Shown: positions 1 to 8,896 of the stretch, piece by piece
Layout of the letters: each line of letters begins with the position of its first letter
How positions within the stretch are numbered: the stretch's first letter is position 1
Origin: Arthrobacter sp. MN05-02
GTDB lineage: Bacteria; Actinomycetota; Actinomycetes; Actinomycetales; Micrococcaceae
Length of the DNA stretch: 64,000 nucleotides
Direction of reading: 5' to 3'
Assembly: GCA_004001285.1 (NCBI GenBank)
Contig: AP018697.1
Coordinates: 62,001-126,000, forward strand
Notes under the pieces: model-generated
What the model was told of the DNA's origin: nothing
Database searches by the model: none
What the model saw: only the letters and a program-made list of their open reading frames with translations
Made by a program: the position numbers and the translations under genes

Positions 1-1
1 G

Positions 2-211
2 GTGGGCGCCGGGGACTCCTTCATGGCGGCCCTCGTGGGATTCCTCGTGGATCTCGAACTGGACGGCGCCCATCGCCGCGACGAGCTGCGCCGAATCAAC
101 CTCGGGCAGCTGACGGACCTGCTGCAGTACGCGGCCCGGGCCGCGGCCATCACGGTCTCCCGTGCGGGCGCCAATCCGCCCACCCGGGAGGAGATGGCGC
201 GCCGGGCCTGA
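2..211 (+). CDS. PfkB-family carbohydrate kinase, C-terminal fragment
   Basis: The reading frame enters from the left edge, so only the last 69 residues are visible. It opens on VGAGDSFMAALV, the PfkB signature 2 that forms the anion hole and carries the catalytic Asp (GAGDS) of ribokinase/fructokinase-type sugar kinases. The rest is the helical C-terminus, with AAAITVSRAGANPP typical of fructokinases. The enzyme would phosphorylate a sugar with ATP in the cytoplasm; the sugar cannot be told without the N-terminal lid. The stop lies 36 bases before the PEBP gene, so the two may be co-transcribed. Confidence 0.85.
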   Translation: MGAGDSFMAALVGFLVDLELDGAHRRDELRRINLGQLTDLLQYAARAAAITVSRAGANPPTREEMARRA

Positions 212-247
212 CCCGAACGATCCACGACGACCTCCAGGAGCACACCG

Positions 248-775
248 ATGACCCGCGACCCCTACGCAGACCTTCCGCAGGTACCCGAGTTCGAGCTGAC
301 CAGCGAGGACATCACGCACCAGGAGCGGCTCGACACCGCGCAGGCGTCCGGCGTCATGGGGGCCGGCGGCCGGGACGAGTCCCCGCAGCTGCGCTGGAGC
401 GGCTTCCCGGACGGCACCAGGAGCTTCGCGGTGACGGTCTACGACCCGGATGCGCCGACGGCCGGCGGATTCTGGCACTGGGCTGTCGCCGACCTGCCGG
501 TCACCACCACGTCGCTGCCCGCCGGAGCCGGCACGGAGGGCTCCGGGATGCTCCCGGACGGTGCGGTGCAGCTCCGGAACGACGCCGGATTCGCCGGCTT
601 CCTCGGTGCCGCCCCGCCCGCGGGCCATGGCCCGCACCACTACCACGTCGTGGTGCACGCCGTGGACGTCGAGTCGCTGGGCGTCCCGGCGGATGCGACG
701 CCCGCCTCCCTCGGGTTCGCCCTGTTCTCGCACACGCTCGGCCGCGCCCGGCTGATCGGCACGTTCGAGCAGTAG
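248..775 (+). CDS. YbhB/YbcL (PEBP/RKIP-like) family protein
   Basis: A 175-residue cytoplasmic protein of the phosphatidylethanolamine-binding/Raf-kinase-inhibitor-like family. The two ligand-pocket motifs are present: YDPDAP at residues 65-70 followed by GGFWHWAV, and GHGPHHYH near residue 128. Length agrees with bacterial YbhB/YbcL proteins (about 160-180). A good AGGAG lies at 235-240 before the ATG. No signal peptide is seen. The role of bacterial members is not settled; small-anion or lipid-headgroup binding is family knowledge, not visible here. Confidence 0.88.
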   Translation: MTRDPYADLPQVPEFELTSEDITHQERLDTAQASGVMGAGGRDESPQLRWSGFPDGTRSFAVTVYDPDAPTAGGFWHWAVADLPVTTTSLPAGAGTEGSGMLPDGAVQLRNDAGFAGFLGAAPPAGHGPHHYHVVVHAVDVESLGVPADATPASLGFALFSHTLGRARLIGTFEQ

Positions 776-840
776 CCGTCCTGCCGGTGGCCCCCGCGCC
801 GCCGGTAGGGTGGGAGTCAAGGAAACGAAGGAGTCAGCGA

Positions 841-1649
841 TGCGCCTCGTGGCGAGTGACATGGACGGGACCGTCATCGGTCACGACGGCAGGATGAGCG
901 AACGGACGGTACGGGCGTTCCGCGCGTGCGTCGAGGCCGGGGTCGACGTCGTGTTCGTCACGGGCCGTCCGCCGCGCTGGCTGCAGCCGCTCCGGGACCA
1001 GCTCGGCCACACCGGGACCGTCATCTGCTCCAACGGCGCCCTGACGTACGACCTCGAGGCGGAGCGCGTCCTCGACGCGAAGCTCCTGAAGCCCGAGGAC
1101 GTCTATGCCGCACGCGACATCATCCGGGGACTCTTCCCGGCGGCGACCTTCGCGGCCGAGACGGTGTCCGGCTTCCACCTCGAGTCGGGTTTCGGCGACG
1201 CCGCCACCTCCGAGCTGCTCGGCGGGATCACCGCGCAGCCGTTCGAGGAGTCGCTGCCGGGCGAGGACGTCGTCAAGTTCCTCTCCCGGGAGCGGAACGT
1301 CTCACCCGACGACTTCCTGGCGGCCGTCCGTCCCGCCGTCGCGCACCTCGTCTCGACGACGCACTCCGCTCCCACCATCGCGCTGCTGGAGATGGCGGTC
1401 CCGGACATCGACAAGTCCGTGACGCTCGCCCGCTACGCCGCGGAGCGGGGCATCGATGCCGCCGACGTCGTGGCCTTCGGCGACATGCCCAACGATGTCC
1501 AGATGCTGGGCTGGGCGGGCCAGGGGTACGCCATGGCCTCCGGGCACCCCGACGCGCTCGCCGCCGCGAACCTCGTGGCGCCGCCGTTCGACGAGGACGG
1601 AGTGGCACAGGTGCTGGAGGAACGGCTTGCGGCGCTTCGCACGGCCTGA
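841..1649 (+). CDS. HAD-superfamily hydrolase, Cof-like
   Basis: A 269-residue cytoplasmic phosphatase of HAD class IIB. Motif I is DMDGT (residues 7-11; D7 nucleophile, D9 acid/base), motif II is VTGRPP, and motif IV is FGDMPNDVQML near residue 213 with the Mg-binding Asp pair. Cof-type enzymes dephosphorylate sugar phosphates or similar metabolites; the substrate is unknown. The ATG at 841 is chosen over an upstream in-frame start because AAGGAG lies at 828-833 and a -10-like TAGGGT at 806-811 puts the transcript start near 818. The end overlaps the start of the next gene. Confidence 0.88.
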
Positions 1650-2454
1650 CGCGGGCCGCTTCCCCTATCTCGACAACCGGTCCGCCCTCCGACCGGACGG
1701 CCTGCCGCTCGCGCTGTCCCACCGCGGTTTCGCGCCCGACGGCGGGGAGAACACGATGGCCGCCTTCGAACGCGCCGTGGAGCTCGGTTTCCGATACCTC
1801 GAGATCGACGTCCGCGCCTCGAGCGACGGGGTGGTGATGGTCTTCCACGACGGGGACCTCGGCCGGGTGGCCGGCGTCGGCGGCCCGATCGCGGCGCGTA
1901 CGGCGCTGGACCTGGGGGCCCTGTCGATCGGAGGACACGGCGGTATCCCGACCCTCGAGGCCGTCCTGGTGCGGTGGCCGCGGCTGCGCCTGAACATCGA
2001 CGTGAAGAGCGACGACTGCGTGCGACCCTTCGCCGAGCTCGTGAACCGCCTGGGTGTCCACGACCGCGTGCTCGTCGCGTCCTTCTCCGACCGTCGGCGG
2101 CTCGCGGTACTGCGCCTGCTCGAGAGGCCGACGGCGTCCTCCGCCGGCATGGCGGTCAACACCCTGGTGAAGCTGCTCGCCCCGCTCGGGCTGGCTGGAG
2201 CGGTCGCACGCATCGCCCGGGTCCAGGCGCTGCAGGTCCCCGAGACCTACCGTGGCGTGCGCGTGGTGACGGGCCGTTTCCTCCGCGCCTGTCGGGCGGC
2301 GGGACTCCAGGTCCACGTGTGGACCATCAACGAGCGCTCGGAGATGGACCGGCTGCTGGATCTCGGCGCCGACGGCCTCGTGTCCGACGCCGCCGATGTC
2401 CTCGCCGCCTGCATGGCGGCCCGATCCGCCTGGCCGCAGGGCCATCCGGCCTGA
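1627..2454 (+). CDS. glycerophosphodiester phosphodiesterase
   Basis: A 275-residue GDPD-family enzyme, expected to split glycerophosphodiesters into glycerol-3-phosphate and an alcohol. The GDPD signature is clear: SHRG near residue 31, GENTMAAF, EIDVRASSDG, and the catalytic-loop FHDGDL; near the end HVWTINERSEMDRLLDLGADG is the family's C-terminal motif. The start is TTG at 1627: GGAGG at 1616-1620 sits six bases before it, and the conserved SHRG follows at the normal distance. It overlaps the HAD gene by 23 bases, so the two are translationally coupled. No signal peptide, so probably cytoplasmic. Confidence 0.87.
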   Translation: MRRFARPDAGRFPYLDNRSALRPDGLPLALSHRGFAPDGGENTMAAFERAVELGFRYLEIDVRASSDGVVMVFHDGDLGRVAGVGGPIAARTALDLGALSIGGHGGIPTLEAVLVRWPRLRLNIDVKSDDCVRPFAELVNRLGVHDRVLVASFSDRRRLAVLRLLERPTASSAGMAVNTLVKLLAPLGLAGAVARIARVQALQVPETYRGVRVVTGRFLRACRAAGLQVHVWTINERSEMDRLLDLGADGLVSDAADVLAACMAARSAWPQGHPA

Positions 2455-2467
2455 CACCGGACATGCA

Positions 2468-2503
2468 GGAGCCCGGTCGCGGCCACACCCGCGACCGGGC
2501 TCC
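2468..2503 (+). terminator. hairpin terminator after the phosphodiesterase gene
   Basis: A perfect 15-bp inverted repeat (2468-2482 with 2489-2503) with a 6-base loop, 14 bases after the stop of the glycerophosphodiesterase. There is no long T-run, as is common in high-GC actinobacteria. Confidence 0.75.
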
Positions 2504-2561
2504 CTCGGTATCGGTGCGCCGGTCGGGGTATCGCGCCCTCGGCCGGTCCACCGAGCCTGAT

Positions 2562-2596
2562 TCCTGCAGCGCCTCCCCCGGGGAGGCGCTGCAGGA
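2562..2596 (-). terminator. hairpin terminator after the arabinanase gene
   Basis: A perfect 16-bp inverted repeat (2562-2577 with 2581-2596) separated by three bases, immediately after the stop of the leftward GH43 gene. With the hairpin at 2468-2503 it insulates two convergent transcripts. Confidence 0.75.
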
Positions 2597-2597
2597 G

Positions 2598-4052
2598 TTA
2601 CCGGCGGCCCTTGCCCTTGCCGGGCTTCGGGTCCACGGTCAGTTCCACGGCGTCGGTGCTCACCGAACCATGGGGATTGGAGAAGGTGGCCCGGAACAGG
2701 CGGCCGTCGTCGGCAGCGGAGGCCTTCTTGACCTCGGCGGTCGAGGAGTACGCGCCGTCCGCGGTCCGCTCCGCCTTCTGGGTGACATCGGCAGACTGCC
2801 AGGTGGCGCCGTCGTCGTCGGAACTCTCCCAGACCGCCACAGGCTCGGGAGTTCCGGTGGCACTCGCCGTCAGACCGGCCTTGTGCCCGTCGCGGACCGT
2901 GATGGCTGCGGGGGACGTGACCAGTTCTGGCAGTCCGACCGTCTGGTCGACGGTGGGCCAGCCGTCCTCCCAGCCCATCTTCTGCAGGCCGAGGGTCGGG
3001 GCGTACGCGTTGGACCGGTCGTAGTAGTGGAATGCCAGGTAGTCGCCGAAGACCGACTGCCCGCCGAGGCCGTTCATGGCGCCGTGCGATTCCATGAGGA
3101 TGCTCCCGCCGCCACCGAGCATGTCGCGCCCGTCCTTGTCCAGGTAGGGGCCGGTGACGGACTCCGAACGGCCGACAGCGATCTTGTAGGTCGAGTCCGC
3201 GCCGCGGCAGCAGAAGTCGAACGAGGTGAACAGGTAGTAGTAGCCGTCGCGGTGCATGATGTAGGGCGCCTCGATGGGGTTGCCCGGAAGGAAGCGGTCC
3301 GCGATGTTGACCGTTCGGGACTGCCAGTCCTCCACCGGCTTGCCGGTGGGCCACTCGAGCGGCACCAGGAAGATCCCGTACCAGAAGGACCCGATCGACA
3401 TGTAGGGGTTGCCGTCCGCGTCTTCCACGATCCCGGCATCGATGGCGTTGAAGGTCTTGCCGGGATTGCTCGGATCCAGCCCCGTGACGGGTGATTCGAC
3501 GACGACGCCCTGGTCCACCCACTCGTAGTCCGGATCCTCCGGGTCCAGCGTGGTGTTGGTCGCCAGCGCGGTGAGGGAGTTGTTGCCACCGAATCGGGAT
3601 GCCGAGTAGTAAAGGTAGTAGGTGCCGTCGTTCTCGTAGATCTCCGGCGCCCAGAGGTTCTCCGGGAGGGTGCCGCCGGAGAAGTGATCGTCGATCCAGG
3701 CGGGGATCCGGTCCCAGACGGTTCCGGCGTACTCCCAGGTGGTGCCCTCGTCGTGCGAGGACCAGATCTGGATGGTGCCGCCGTTCTCACGGGCGAGGAG
3801 CCCCGTGGAGTAGACGTACCAGGTACCGTCGTCGTCGATGACCAGGGCCGGGTCGTGGATGGGGCTCGTCCCGCCGACCACCGACTTGCCGCCCACCAGG
3901 TCGTCGAGGCTGGTCGCCGACTGCTGCGGAAGGGCGGATCCGGTCCTCGGCTCCGCTGTCGCGGGCGCCGCCGAGGTGGTGAGGGCGAGGGCCAGGGCCG
4001 CGGCGAGGATTCCGGCGGAGCGCGACCAGGGCTTGCTACGTGACGTCATCAT
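2598..4052 (-). CDS. secreted GH43 arabinan endo-1,5-alpha-L-arabinosidase
   Basis: A 484-residue exported glycoside hydrolase. The N-terminus has basic residues, a hydrophobic stretch (AGILAAALALALTTSAAPA) and an Ala-x-Ala-type cleavage region, a Sec signal peptide. The GH43 five-bladed propeller follows: SPIHDPALV holds the catalytic base Asp, LWAPEIY and IEAPYIM the expected acid-region signature. The last 80 or so residues resemble an Ig-like domain (WESSDDDGATW) ending in a basic tail. The ATG at 4052 lies seven bases after AAAGGA; an adjacent GTG at 4055 is possible. It probably releases arabino-oligosaccharides outside the cell. Operator-like repeats sit just upstream. The exact GH43 subfamily is inferred. 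Confidence 0.85.
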   Translation of the reverse strand: MMTSRSKPWSRSAGILAAALALALTTSAAPATAEPRTGSALPQQSATSLDDLVGGKSVVGGTSPIHDPALVIDDDGTWYVYSTGLLARENGGTIQIWSSHDEGTTWEYAGTVWDRIPAWIDDHFSGGTLPENLWAPEIYENDGTYYLYYSASRFGGNNSLTALATNTTLDPEDPDYEWVDQGVVVESPVTGLDPSNPGKTFNAIDAGIVEDADGNPYMSIGSFWYGIFLVPLEWPTGKPVEDWQSRTVNIADRFLPGNPIEAPYIMHRDGYYYLFTSFDFCCRGADSTYKIAVGRSESVTGPYLDKDGRDMLGGGGSILMESHGAMNGLGGQSVFGDYLAFHYYDRSNAYAPTLGLQKMGWEDGWPTVDQTVGLPELVTSPAAITVRDGHKAGLTASATGTPEPVAVWESSDDDGATWQSADVTQKAERTADGAYSSTAEVKKASAADDGRLFRATFSNPHGSVSTDAVELTVDPKPGKGKGRR

Positions 4053-4101
4053 CACGCGGTCCTTTCGGAGGGAGAGGAACGGGCAGCAACCCTGCGGCCC
4101 G

Positions 4102-4129
4102 TTTACATCGTTGTCTACATCGTTGTAGA
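4102..4129 (-). promoter_or_regulatory. tandem LacI-type operator-like sites upstream of the arabinanase
   Basis: The 10-mer ACATCGTTGT occurs twice, at 4105-4114 and 4117-4126, exactly 12 bases apart. The second copy lies in the palindrome TCTACA-TCGT-TGTAGA (4114-4129), whose other strand reads TCTACA-ACGA-TGTAGA with the central CG typical of LacI/GalR-family operators. It is about 50-75 bases upstream of the arabinanase start, the right place for sugar-responsive repression. No regulator gene is adjacent. Confidence 0.55.
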
Positions 4130-4170
4130 ACAGTCGCACGGCTCCGTGGTGGCCGTCAAGGAGGGAAGTG

Positions 4171-5184
4171 CTAGGACGCCGGACCGGCACCCAGCACGGG
4201 GTCGGTCAGGGTCCGCAGGTAGTGCAGGGCGGCGGGGGCATAGGTGCGCATCGAGTCGTCGTCGGCGTACACCAGCAGGCGCAGCCACGAACCGTACCGG
4301 TGCACCCCGGCCAGGGCCAGGGCGGGCTCGACGGCGGCCCGCAGCTCCGGCAGGGGAGCGTAGCCGGTCCACCGTTCCAGGTAGGCGGTGACCACTGCCT
4401 GGATGCGAGGATCGTCCGGCGCCGCGCGCCACTGTTCGCGCATCCGGGTGAGCGGCACGAGCAACGCGCTGAAGGGGTGCGCCCAGTAGGAGTCCGCGAA
4501 GTCGAAGAACCGCAGTGGACCGGTGCTCGTCCCGGGCAGGAAGCAGTTCCGGGGATGCAGGTCGTTGTGGTCGAGGGAGAGGGGGACGGCGACGCTGCGC
4601 AGGACCTCGACCGCCGAGTGGATGGCCGGCAGGCGTCCGACGACGCCGTCCGCCTCCTCCGCGGAGAGGTACAGCGGATGTCCGGCCGGCAGGCCCGTGT
4701 GGAGCAGGAGCTGGTTCTCGACGAAGTTGGCGGCCACTTCCGGATTCATGAGGACCAGGCCGGCCTGGGAGAGCCGCTCGCCGTGCGGGGCGACGAGCTG
4801 TTGCAGGTCGGCGAAGTCGCCCGTGATGCGGGCCCACACGCAAGGGTCGTCGGAGCCCAGGGTGTCCAGGGTCGCACCGTGGTCGGCGGTGAGCATCCAG
4901 CCCCTGGACGGCTCGACGGCCAGGGGCGCGGCGACGTGGTCCGGGGCGAGTTCGCCCAGCAGCGACAGGAGGGACGCCTCCGCGAGCTGCCCGAGGTTGT
5001 TCTCCTTGAACCACAGGGTCCCGTGGTCCGTGGGGACGGTCAGCTGGGTCGACCAGAAGCGGATGCGCGGCTGCTCCGCCGGTCCCAGCCGCGAGACACC
5101 GAGATTCTCGAGGACGAGGTCGATCCACTGCTCCGCCTGCTGCCGCCACTCGGGAGAGGCCCAGACCTCGCGGGGAGACGTCAT
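4171..5184 (-). CDS. aminoglycoside-phosphotransferase-fold kinase
   Basis: A 337-residue APH/choline-kinase-like protein. The catalytic loop is LDHNDLHPRNCF (the HxDxxxxN Brenner motif) and the Mg-binding motif is FFDFADSYWAHPF, at the usual spacing. The N-lobe is divergent, with FWSTQLTVPTDHGTLWFKEN containing the likely ATP-contacting Lys. Such proteins in actinobacteria phosphorylate small molecules; calling this an antibiotic-resistance gene would not be justified. No strong ribosome site precedes the ATG. It lies between the arabinanase and the permease, all leftward, but each neighbour seems to have its own signals. Confidence 0.8.
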   Translation of the reverse strand: MTSPREVWASPEWRQQAEQWIDLVLENLGVSRLGPAEQPRIRFWSTQLTVPTDHGTLWFKENNLGQLAEASLLSLLGELAPDHVAAPLAVEPSRGWMLTADHGATLDTLGSDDPCVWARITGDFADLQQLVAPHGERLSQAGLVLMNPEVAANFVENQLLLHTGLPAGHPLYLSAEEADGVVGRLPAIHSAVEVLRSVAVPLSLDHNDLHPRNCFLPGTSTGPLRFFDFADSYWAHPFSALLVPLTRMREQWRAAPDDPRIQAVVTAYLERWTGYAPLPELRAAVEPALALAGVHRYGSWLRLLVYADDDSMRTYAPAALHYLRTLTDPVLGAGPAS

Positions 5185-5243
5185 CGGGCGCTGCGGATGA
5201 TGGAGGAGCGGACCATGGACCTCATTCTCGCATCGCCCGGGAC

Positions 5244-6572
5244 TCAGCCGAGCTTCGAGGGCCTGCTGCCGTGGTCGCTGGATTCGAGGTCGTCCGGACC
5301 CGCGACGTGCTCGCTGCCGCGGGCACGGGCGATCGCCGTCATGCCGTGGAAGATGAGGAGCGCGGCGGCGGTCCCGAGGGCGATCCCGGCGAAGGTGAGA
5401 TCACCGATCGTCCAGGTGAAGTCCGCGATGCCCACGACCAGGGCGACCCCCGCCGTCGACAGGTTGATCGGGTTGGAGAAGTCGACCTGGTTCTGCACCC
5501 AGATCCGGACACCGAGGATGCCGATCATCCCGTAGAGCACCACGCCCGCACCCCCGAGCACGCCGGCGGGGACCGTGGCGATCAGGGCGCCGAACTTCGG
5601 GAACAGGCTCAGGAGGATCGCGACGATACCGGCCACCCAGTAGGCCGCCGTCGAGTAGACACGCGACGCCGCCATGACGCCGATGTTCTCGGCGTACGTG
5701 GTGGTGCCCGAACCACCGCCGGCGCCGGCGATCATGGTGGCCAGGCCGTCCGCCATCAGGGCCCGTCCGGTCAGAGGATCCAGGTCCCGGTCCGTCATCG
5801 CAGCCACGGATTTCACGTGGCCGATGTTCTCGGCCACGAGCACGAGCACCACGGGGACGAAGAGGCCGACGACGGACAGGTGGAACTCCGGTGCCGCGAA
5901 GTCCGGCAGTCCGACCCAGGCCGCGTCCCGGATCGCCGCGAAGTCGACCTCGCCCCGGATCATGGCGACGACGTAGCCGGCGAGGACGCCGACGAGGATG
6001 GAGAGCCGCCCGAGGATGCCCTTGAAGAGCACGGTGACCAGCAGGATCGCGATCACCGTCACGAGTGCGGTGAGCGGAGCCTGCTCGAAGCTCGCCTTGG
6101 CCGTCGGCGCGAGGTTGAGGCCGATCAGGGCCACGATGGCACCCGTCACGATCGGGGGCATGGCCACCTGGATCCAGCGCGCGCCGGCGGTGTGGACGAT
6201 GAACCCGATGATCGCCAGGGCCGCACCGGCCAGGATGATGCCGCCGAGGGCACCGGCCGCGCCGTGCTGCGTCTGCGCGGCGGCGATCGGTGCGATGAAG
6301 GCGAAGCTCGAACCGAGGTAGCTCGGCACCCTTCCGGCCGTGATGACCAGGAACAGGATCGTCCCGATGCCCGAGAACAGCAGTGTGGTCGACGGCGGGA
6401 ATCCGGTGATGAGCGGGACGAGGAATGTCGCACCGAACATCGCCACGACGTGCTGCGCCCCGATGCCGATGGTCCTGGGCCAGCTGAGGCGTTCCTCGGG
6501 CGCGACGAACCCGCCCGCAGCCACGTTCCTGCCGTCCCCGTGGAGGGTCCAGCCGATTCCTCGTGCACTCAT
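5244..6572 (-). CDS. NCS2-family nucleobase:cation symporter (uracil/xanthine permease)
   Basis: A 442-residue integral membrane protein with about 12-14 hydrophobic segments. QHVVAMFGATFLVPLITGFPPSTTLLFSGIGT is split over the first two helices and is the nucleobase-transporter signature; VLVAENIGHVKSV carries the substrate-contacting Glu of UraA-type transporters, and GGSGTTTYAENIGVMAASRVYST is the conserved helix-10 motif. It imports uracil or a related base with protons. The ATG at 6572 has GGAAGG about nine bases upstream and precedes MSARGIGW; an upstream frame extension has no family similarity. No riboswitch-like structure is seen in the 100-base leader. Confidence 0.88.
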   Translation of the reverse strand: MSARGIGWTLHGDGRNVAAGGFVAPEERLSWPRTIGIGAQHVVAMFGATFLVPLITGFPPSTTLLFSGIGTILFLVITAGRVPSYLGSSFAFIAPIAAAQTQHGAAGALGGIILAGAALAIIGFIVHTAGARWIQVAMPPIVTGAIVALIGLNLAPTAKASFEQAPLTALVTVIAILLVTVLFKGILGRLSILVGVLAGYVVAMIRGEVDFAAIRDAAWVGLPDFAAPEFHLSVVGLFVPVVLVLVAENIGHVKSVAAMTDRDLDPLTGRALMADGLATMIAGAGGGSGTTTYAENIGVMAASRVYSTAAYWVAGIVAILLSLFPKFGALIATVPAGVLGGAGVVLYGMIGILGVRIWVQNQVDFSNPINLSTAGVALVVGIADFTWTIGDLTFAGIALGTAAALLIFHGMTAIARARGSEHVAGPDDLESSDHGSRPSKLG

Positions 6573-6671
6573 GGGTATGCCTTCCGGGGATGGTCGAGGG
6601 TTCCGGGAAATCCTATCCGCAGCACATGACCGGGATGTTACGTTGCTTGGAATCGAGGGAAGGGCACAGGG

Positions 6672-7526
6672 ATGGTATCTCCGATCCGGGGACGCACCGT
6701 GCTGGTCACGGGCGCGGGCAGGGGCATGGGCAGGCTCTACGCCGAACGGGCGGCCAGGGAGGGAGCGGCCGCCGTCGTCCTCTGGGACGTCGACGGGCGA
6801 GTACTCGAGGAGGTGGTCGCCGGCCTGGCATCGACCACGGCGACCGTGCACAGCTACGTGGTCGATGTCGCGTCGGTGGAGTCGATCCGGTCAGCGGCCG
6901 ATGCCGTCCTGGGCGACGTCGGAGTGCCGGACGTCCTCGTGAACAACGCCGGGATCGTCCGCGGGAAGTACTTCTGGGAACACGACCACGCCGCGGACAT
7001 CGACCTCACGCTGCAGGTGAACACCGCCGGGCCCATGCACGTCACGCGTGCCTTCCTCCCGGCGATGATGCAGCGCGGCACGCCCGCGAGGATCCTCAAC
7101 GTGGCCTCGGCCGCCGGGACCCTCGCCGTGCCCCGCATGAGCGTGTATGCGGCGTCGAAATGGGCCGTGATCGGCTGGAGCGATTCCCTGCGCCTCGAAC
7201 TGGCGTCGACCGGTTCCCCGATCACCGTCACCACGCTCATCCCCAGCTACATCAGGACCGGCATGTTCGAGGGAGCCCGCGGCCCGCTGATGACTCCCCT
7301 GATGGAACCGGACCACGTGGTGGACAGGGCCTGGCGGGGGATGCTCGCCGGCAGGGCGCGCGTCCAGCTGCCGTGGACCGTGCAGCTCGCCGGCACCCTC
7401 CGCAACGTGTTGCCGCAGCCCGTGTGGGATGTCGTCGCGGGGCGGGTCTTCCGGGTGTACAGCTCGATGGAGCACTTCACGGGACGCCCCGGTGCTCCCG
7501 CCGATCGGAAGGAAGGCACCACATGA
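6672..7526 (+). CDS. short-chain dehydrogenase/reductase
   Basis: A 284-residue classical SDR. The cofactor loop TGAGRGMG is at residues 13-20, NNAG at 91-94, the catalytic Ser at 146 and YAASK at 159-163, all correctly spaced. The Asp following the second strand (LWDVD) suggests NAD(H) preference. The C-terminal 60 residues are longer than the minimal SDR and contain hydrophobic stretches, as in SDRs acting on lipophilic substrates. The stop overlaps the next gene's ATG by four bases (ATGA), so it is co-translated with the aldehyde dehydrogenase: an alcohol-to-aldehyde-to-acid route is a reasonable inference. Confidence 0.88.
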   Translation: MVSPIRGRTVLVTGAGRGMGRLYAERAAREGAAAVVLWDVDGRVLEEVVAGLASTTATVHSYVVDVASVESIRSAADAVLGDVGVPDVLVNNAGIVRGKYFWEHDHAADIDLTLQVNTAGPMHVTRAFLPAMMQRGTPARILNVASAAGTLAVPRMSVYAASKWAVIGWSDSLRLELASTGSPITVTTLIPSYIRTGMFEGARGPLMTPLMEPDHVVDRAWRGMLAGRARVQLPWTVQLAGTLRNVLPQPVWDVVAGRVFRVYSSMEHFTGRPGAPADRKEGTT

Positions 7527-8890
7527 GCGCCGCAGGACTCCTCGCCGACCAGCGCCGGTACTTCGGGACGGGGGTGACCCGTACGGCCGGGTGGCGGCGT
7601 GACCAGCTGCGCGCGCTCCTCCGGCTGCTGGCCGAACGCGAGGACGAACTGACGGGCGCCCTGGAGGAGGACCTCGGCAAGAGCCGGACGGAGGGTTTCC
7701 TCTCCGAGGTCGTCGTGGTGCGGGCGGAAGCGCGCTACGCCCTGAAGCACCTGGACCGCTGGATGGCGCCGGAGAGGATCGCCGTCCCGGGCGGCCTGCA
7801 GCCGGGCCGCGCCTGGTCGCAGGCCAGGCCCCTCGGCGTCGTCCTGATCATCGGGCCCTGGAACTATCCGCTGAATCTGGTGCTGGCGCCGCTCGTCGGG
7901 GCGCTCGCGGCGGGCAACACGGCGGTGCTCAAACCCAGCGAGCTCGCGGCCGCGACCTCCCGGGTGCTCGCGCGCCTCGTGCCGGAGTACCTGGACCGGG
8001 AGGCCGTCGCCGTCGTCAAGGGGGGAGTCGAGGTGAGCACCGACCTGCTCGCGCAGCCGTTCGACCACGTGTTCTACACGGGTGGTGAGCGCGTGGGGAG
8101 GATCGTGATGAAGGCCGCGGCCGAATACCTGACGCCGGTGACCCTCGAGCTGGGCGGCAAGTCACCGGCCGTCGTCGTCGGCGGGGACCTGCGCACCGCG
8201 GCCCGCCGGATCGCCCACGGGAAGTTCCTCAACGCCGCCCAGACGTGCGTGGCGCCCGACTACGTCCTGACCACACCGGCGGCCGCACCCATCCTCGCCG
8301 ATGCGCTCGCGGCTGCCGTCCGGGACTTCTACGGCAGCGATCCGAGCACCTCGGGCGATTACGGCCGGATCATCAACGAGCACCACTTCGACCGTCTCGT
8401 GGGCCTGCTGGACGGGGGCACCGTGGTCTCCGGCGGCCGGCACGAGCGCGCGGAGCGGTACATCGAGCCGACCGTCCTGCGCGATGTCGATCCGGGCTCC
8501 GCGCTCATGCAGGAGGAGATCTTCGGTCCGCTGCTGCCGATCCTCGAGGTCGGGGACCTGGACGAGGCGATCCGGTTCATCGGCGCGCGGCCCCACCCGC
8601 TGGCCGCCTACCTGTTCAGCGACCGCGAGGAGCACCTGCGCGAGTTCACGGACCGGGTGCAGGCGGGCGGGCTGGCCCACAACGCCTGCACCATCCAGCT
8701 CGCGGTGCCGGGGCTGCCGTTCGGGGGCGTGGGTGCGAGCGGCACCGGCAGCTACCACGGGCGCCAGTCGTTCGTGACCTTCAGCCATGTGCAGCCGGTG
8801 TTCTCCAAGCCTTCCCGCCTGGACACGCTGCGCCTCGCGTATCCACCCTTCGGGCCGGTCAAGCGGAGGCTGCTGCGCAGGCTCCTCTGA
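7523..8890 (+). CDS. aldehyde dehydrogenase, class 3-like
   Basis: A 455-residue NAD(P)-dependent aldehyde dehydrogenase, short like the class 3/fatty-aldehyde/coniferyl-aldehyde group. Cofactor-site GPWNYPLNL is near residue 113, the general base lies in LELGGKSP (E209) and the nucleophile in NAAQTCVAPDYVL (C242), 33 residues later as expected. The C-terminus keeps LPFGGVGASGTGSYHG and FSHVQPVF. GGAAGG precedes the ATG, which overlaps the SDR stop. It would oxidise hydrophobic or aromatic aldehydes to acids in the cytoplasm; the physiological substrate is not visible. Confidence 0.9.
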   Translation: MSAAGLLADQRRYFGTGVTRTAGWRRDQLRALLRLLAEREDELTGALEEDLGKSRTEGFLSEVVVVRAEARYALKHLDRWMAPERIAVPGGLQPGRAWSQARPLGVVLIIGPWNYPLNLVLAPLVGALAAGNTAVLKPSELAAATSRVLARLVPEYLDREAVAVVKGGVEVSTDLLAQPFDHVFYTGGERVGRIVMKAAAEYLTPVTLELGGKSPAVVVGGDLRTAARRIAHGKFLNAAQTCVAPDYVLTTPAAAPILADALAAAVRDFYGSDPSTSGDYGRIINEHHFDRLVGLLDGGTVVSGGRHERAERYIEPTVLRDVDPGSALMQEEIFGPLLPILEVGDLDEAIRFIGARPHPLAAYLFSDREEHLREFTDRVQAGGLAHNACTIQLAVPGLPFGGVGASGTGSYHGRQSFVTFSHVQPVFSKPSRLDTLRLAYPPFGPVKRRLLRRLL

Positions 8891-8896
8891 GTCCCG

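Noticed and set aside
1273..3522. A 749-codon minus-strand frame through the HAD, phosphodiesterase and arabinanase genes
   Set aside because: It crosses three well-supported genes on both strands and the two hairpins; no similarity to any family.
4171..5184. Aminoglycoside resistance gene
   Set aside because: Only the general APH fold and catalytic loop are seen; such kinases are common in actinobacteria and mostly unrelated to resistance.
6573..6671. A purine riboswitch before the NCS2 permease
   Set aside because: The leader is only about 100 bases, shared with the divergent SDR gene, and I see none of the conserved purine-aptamer loops.
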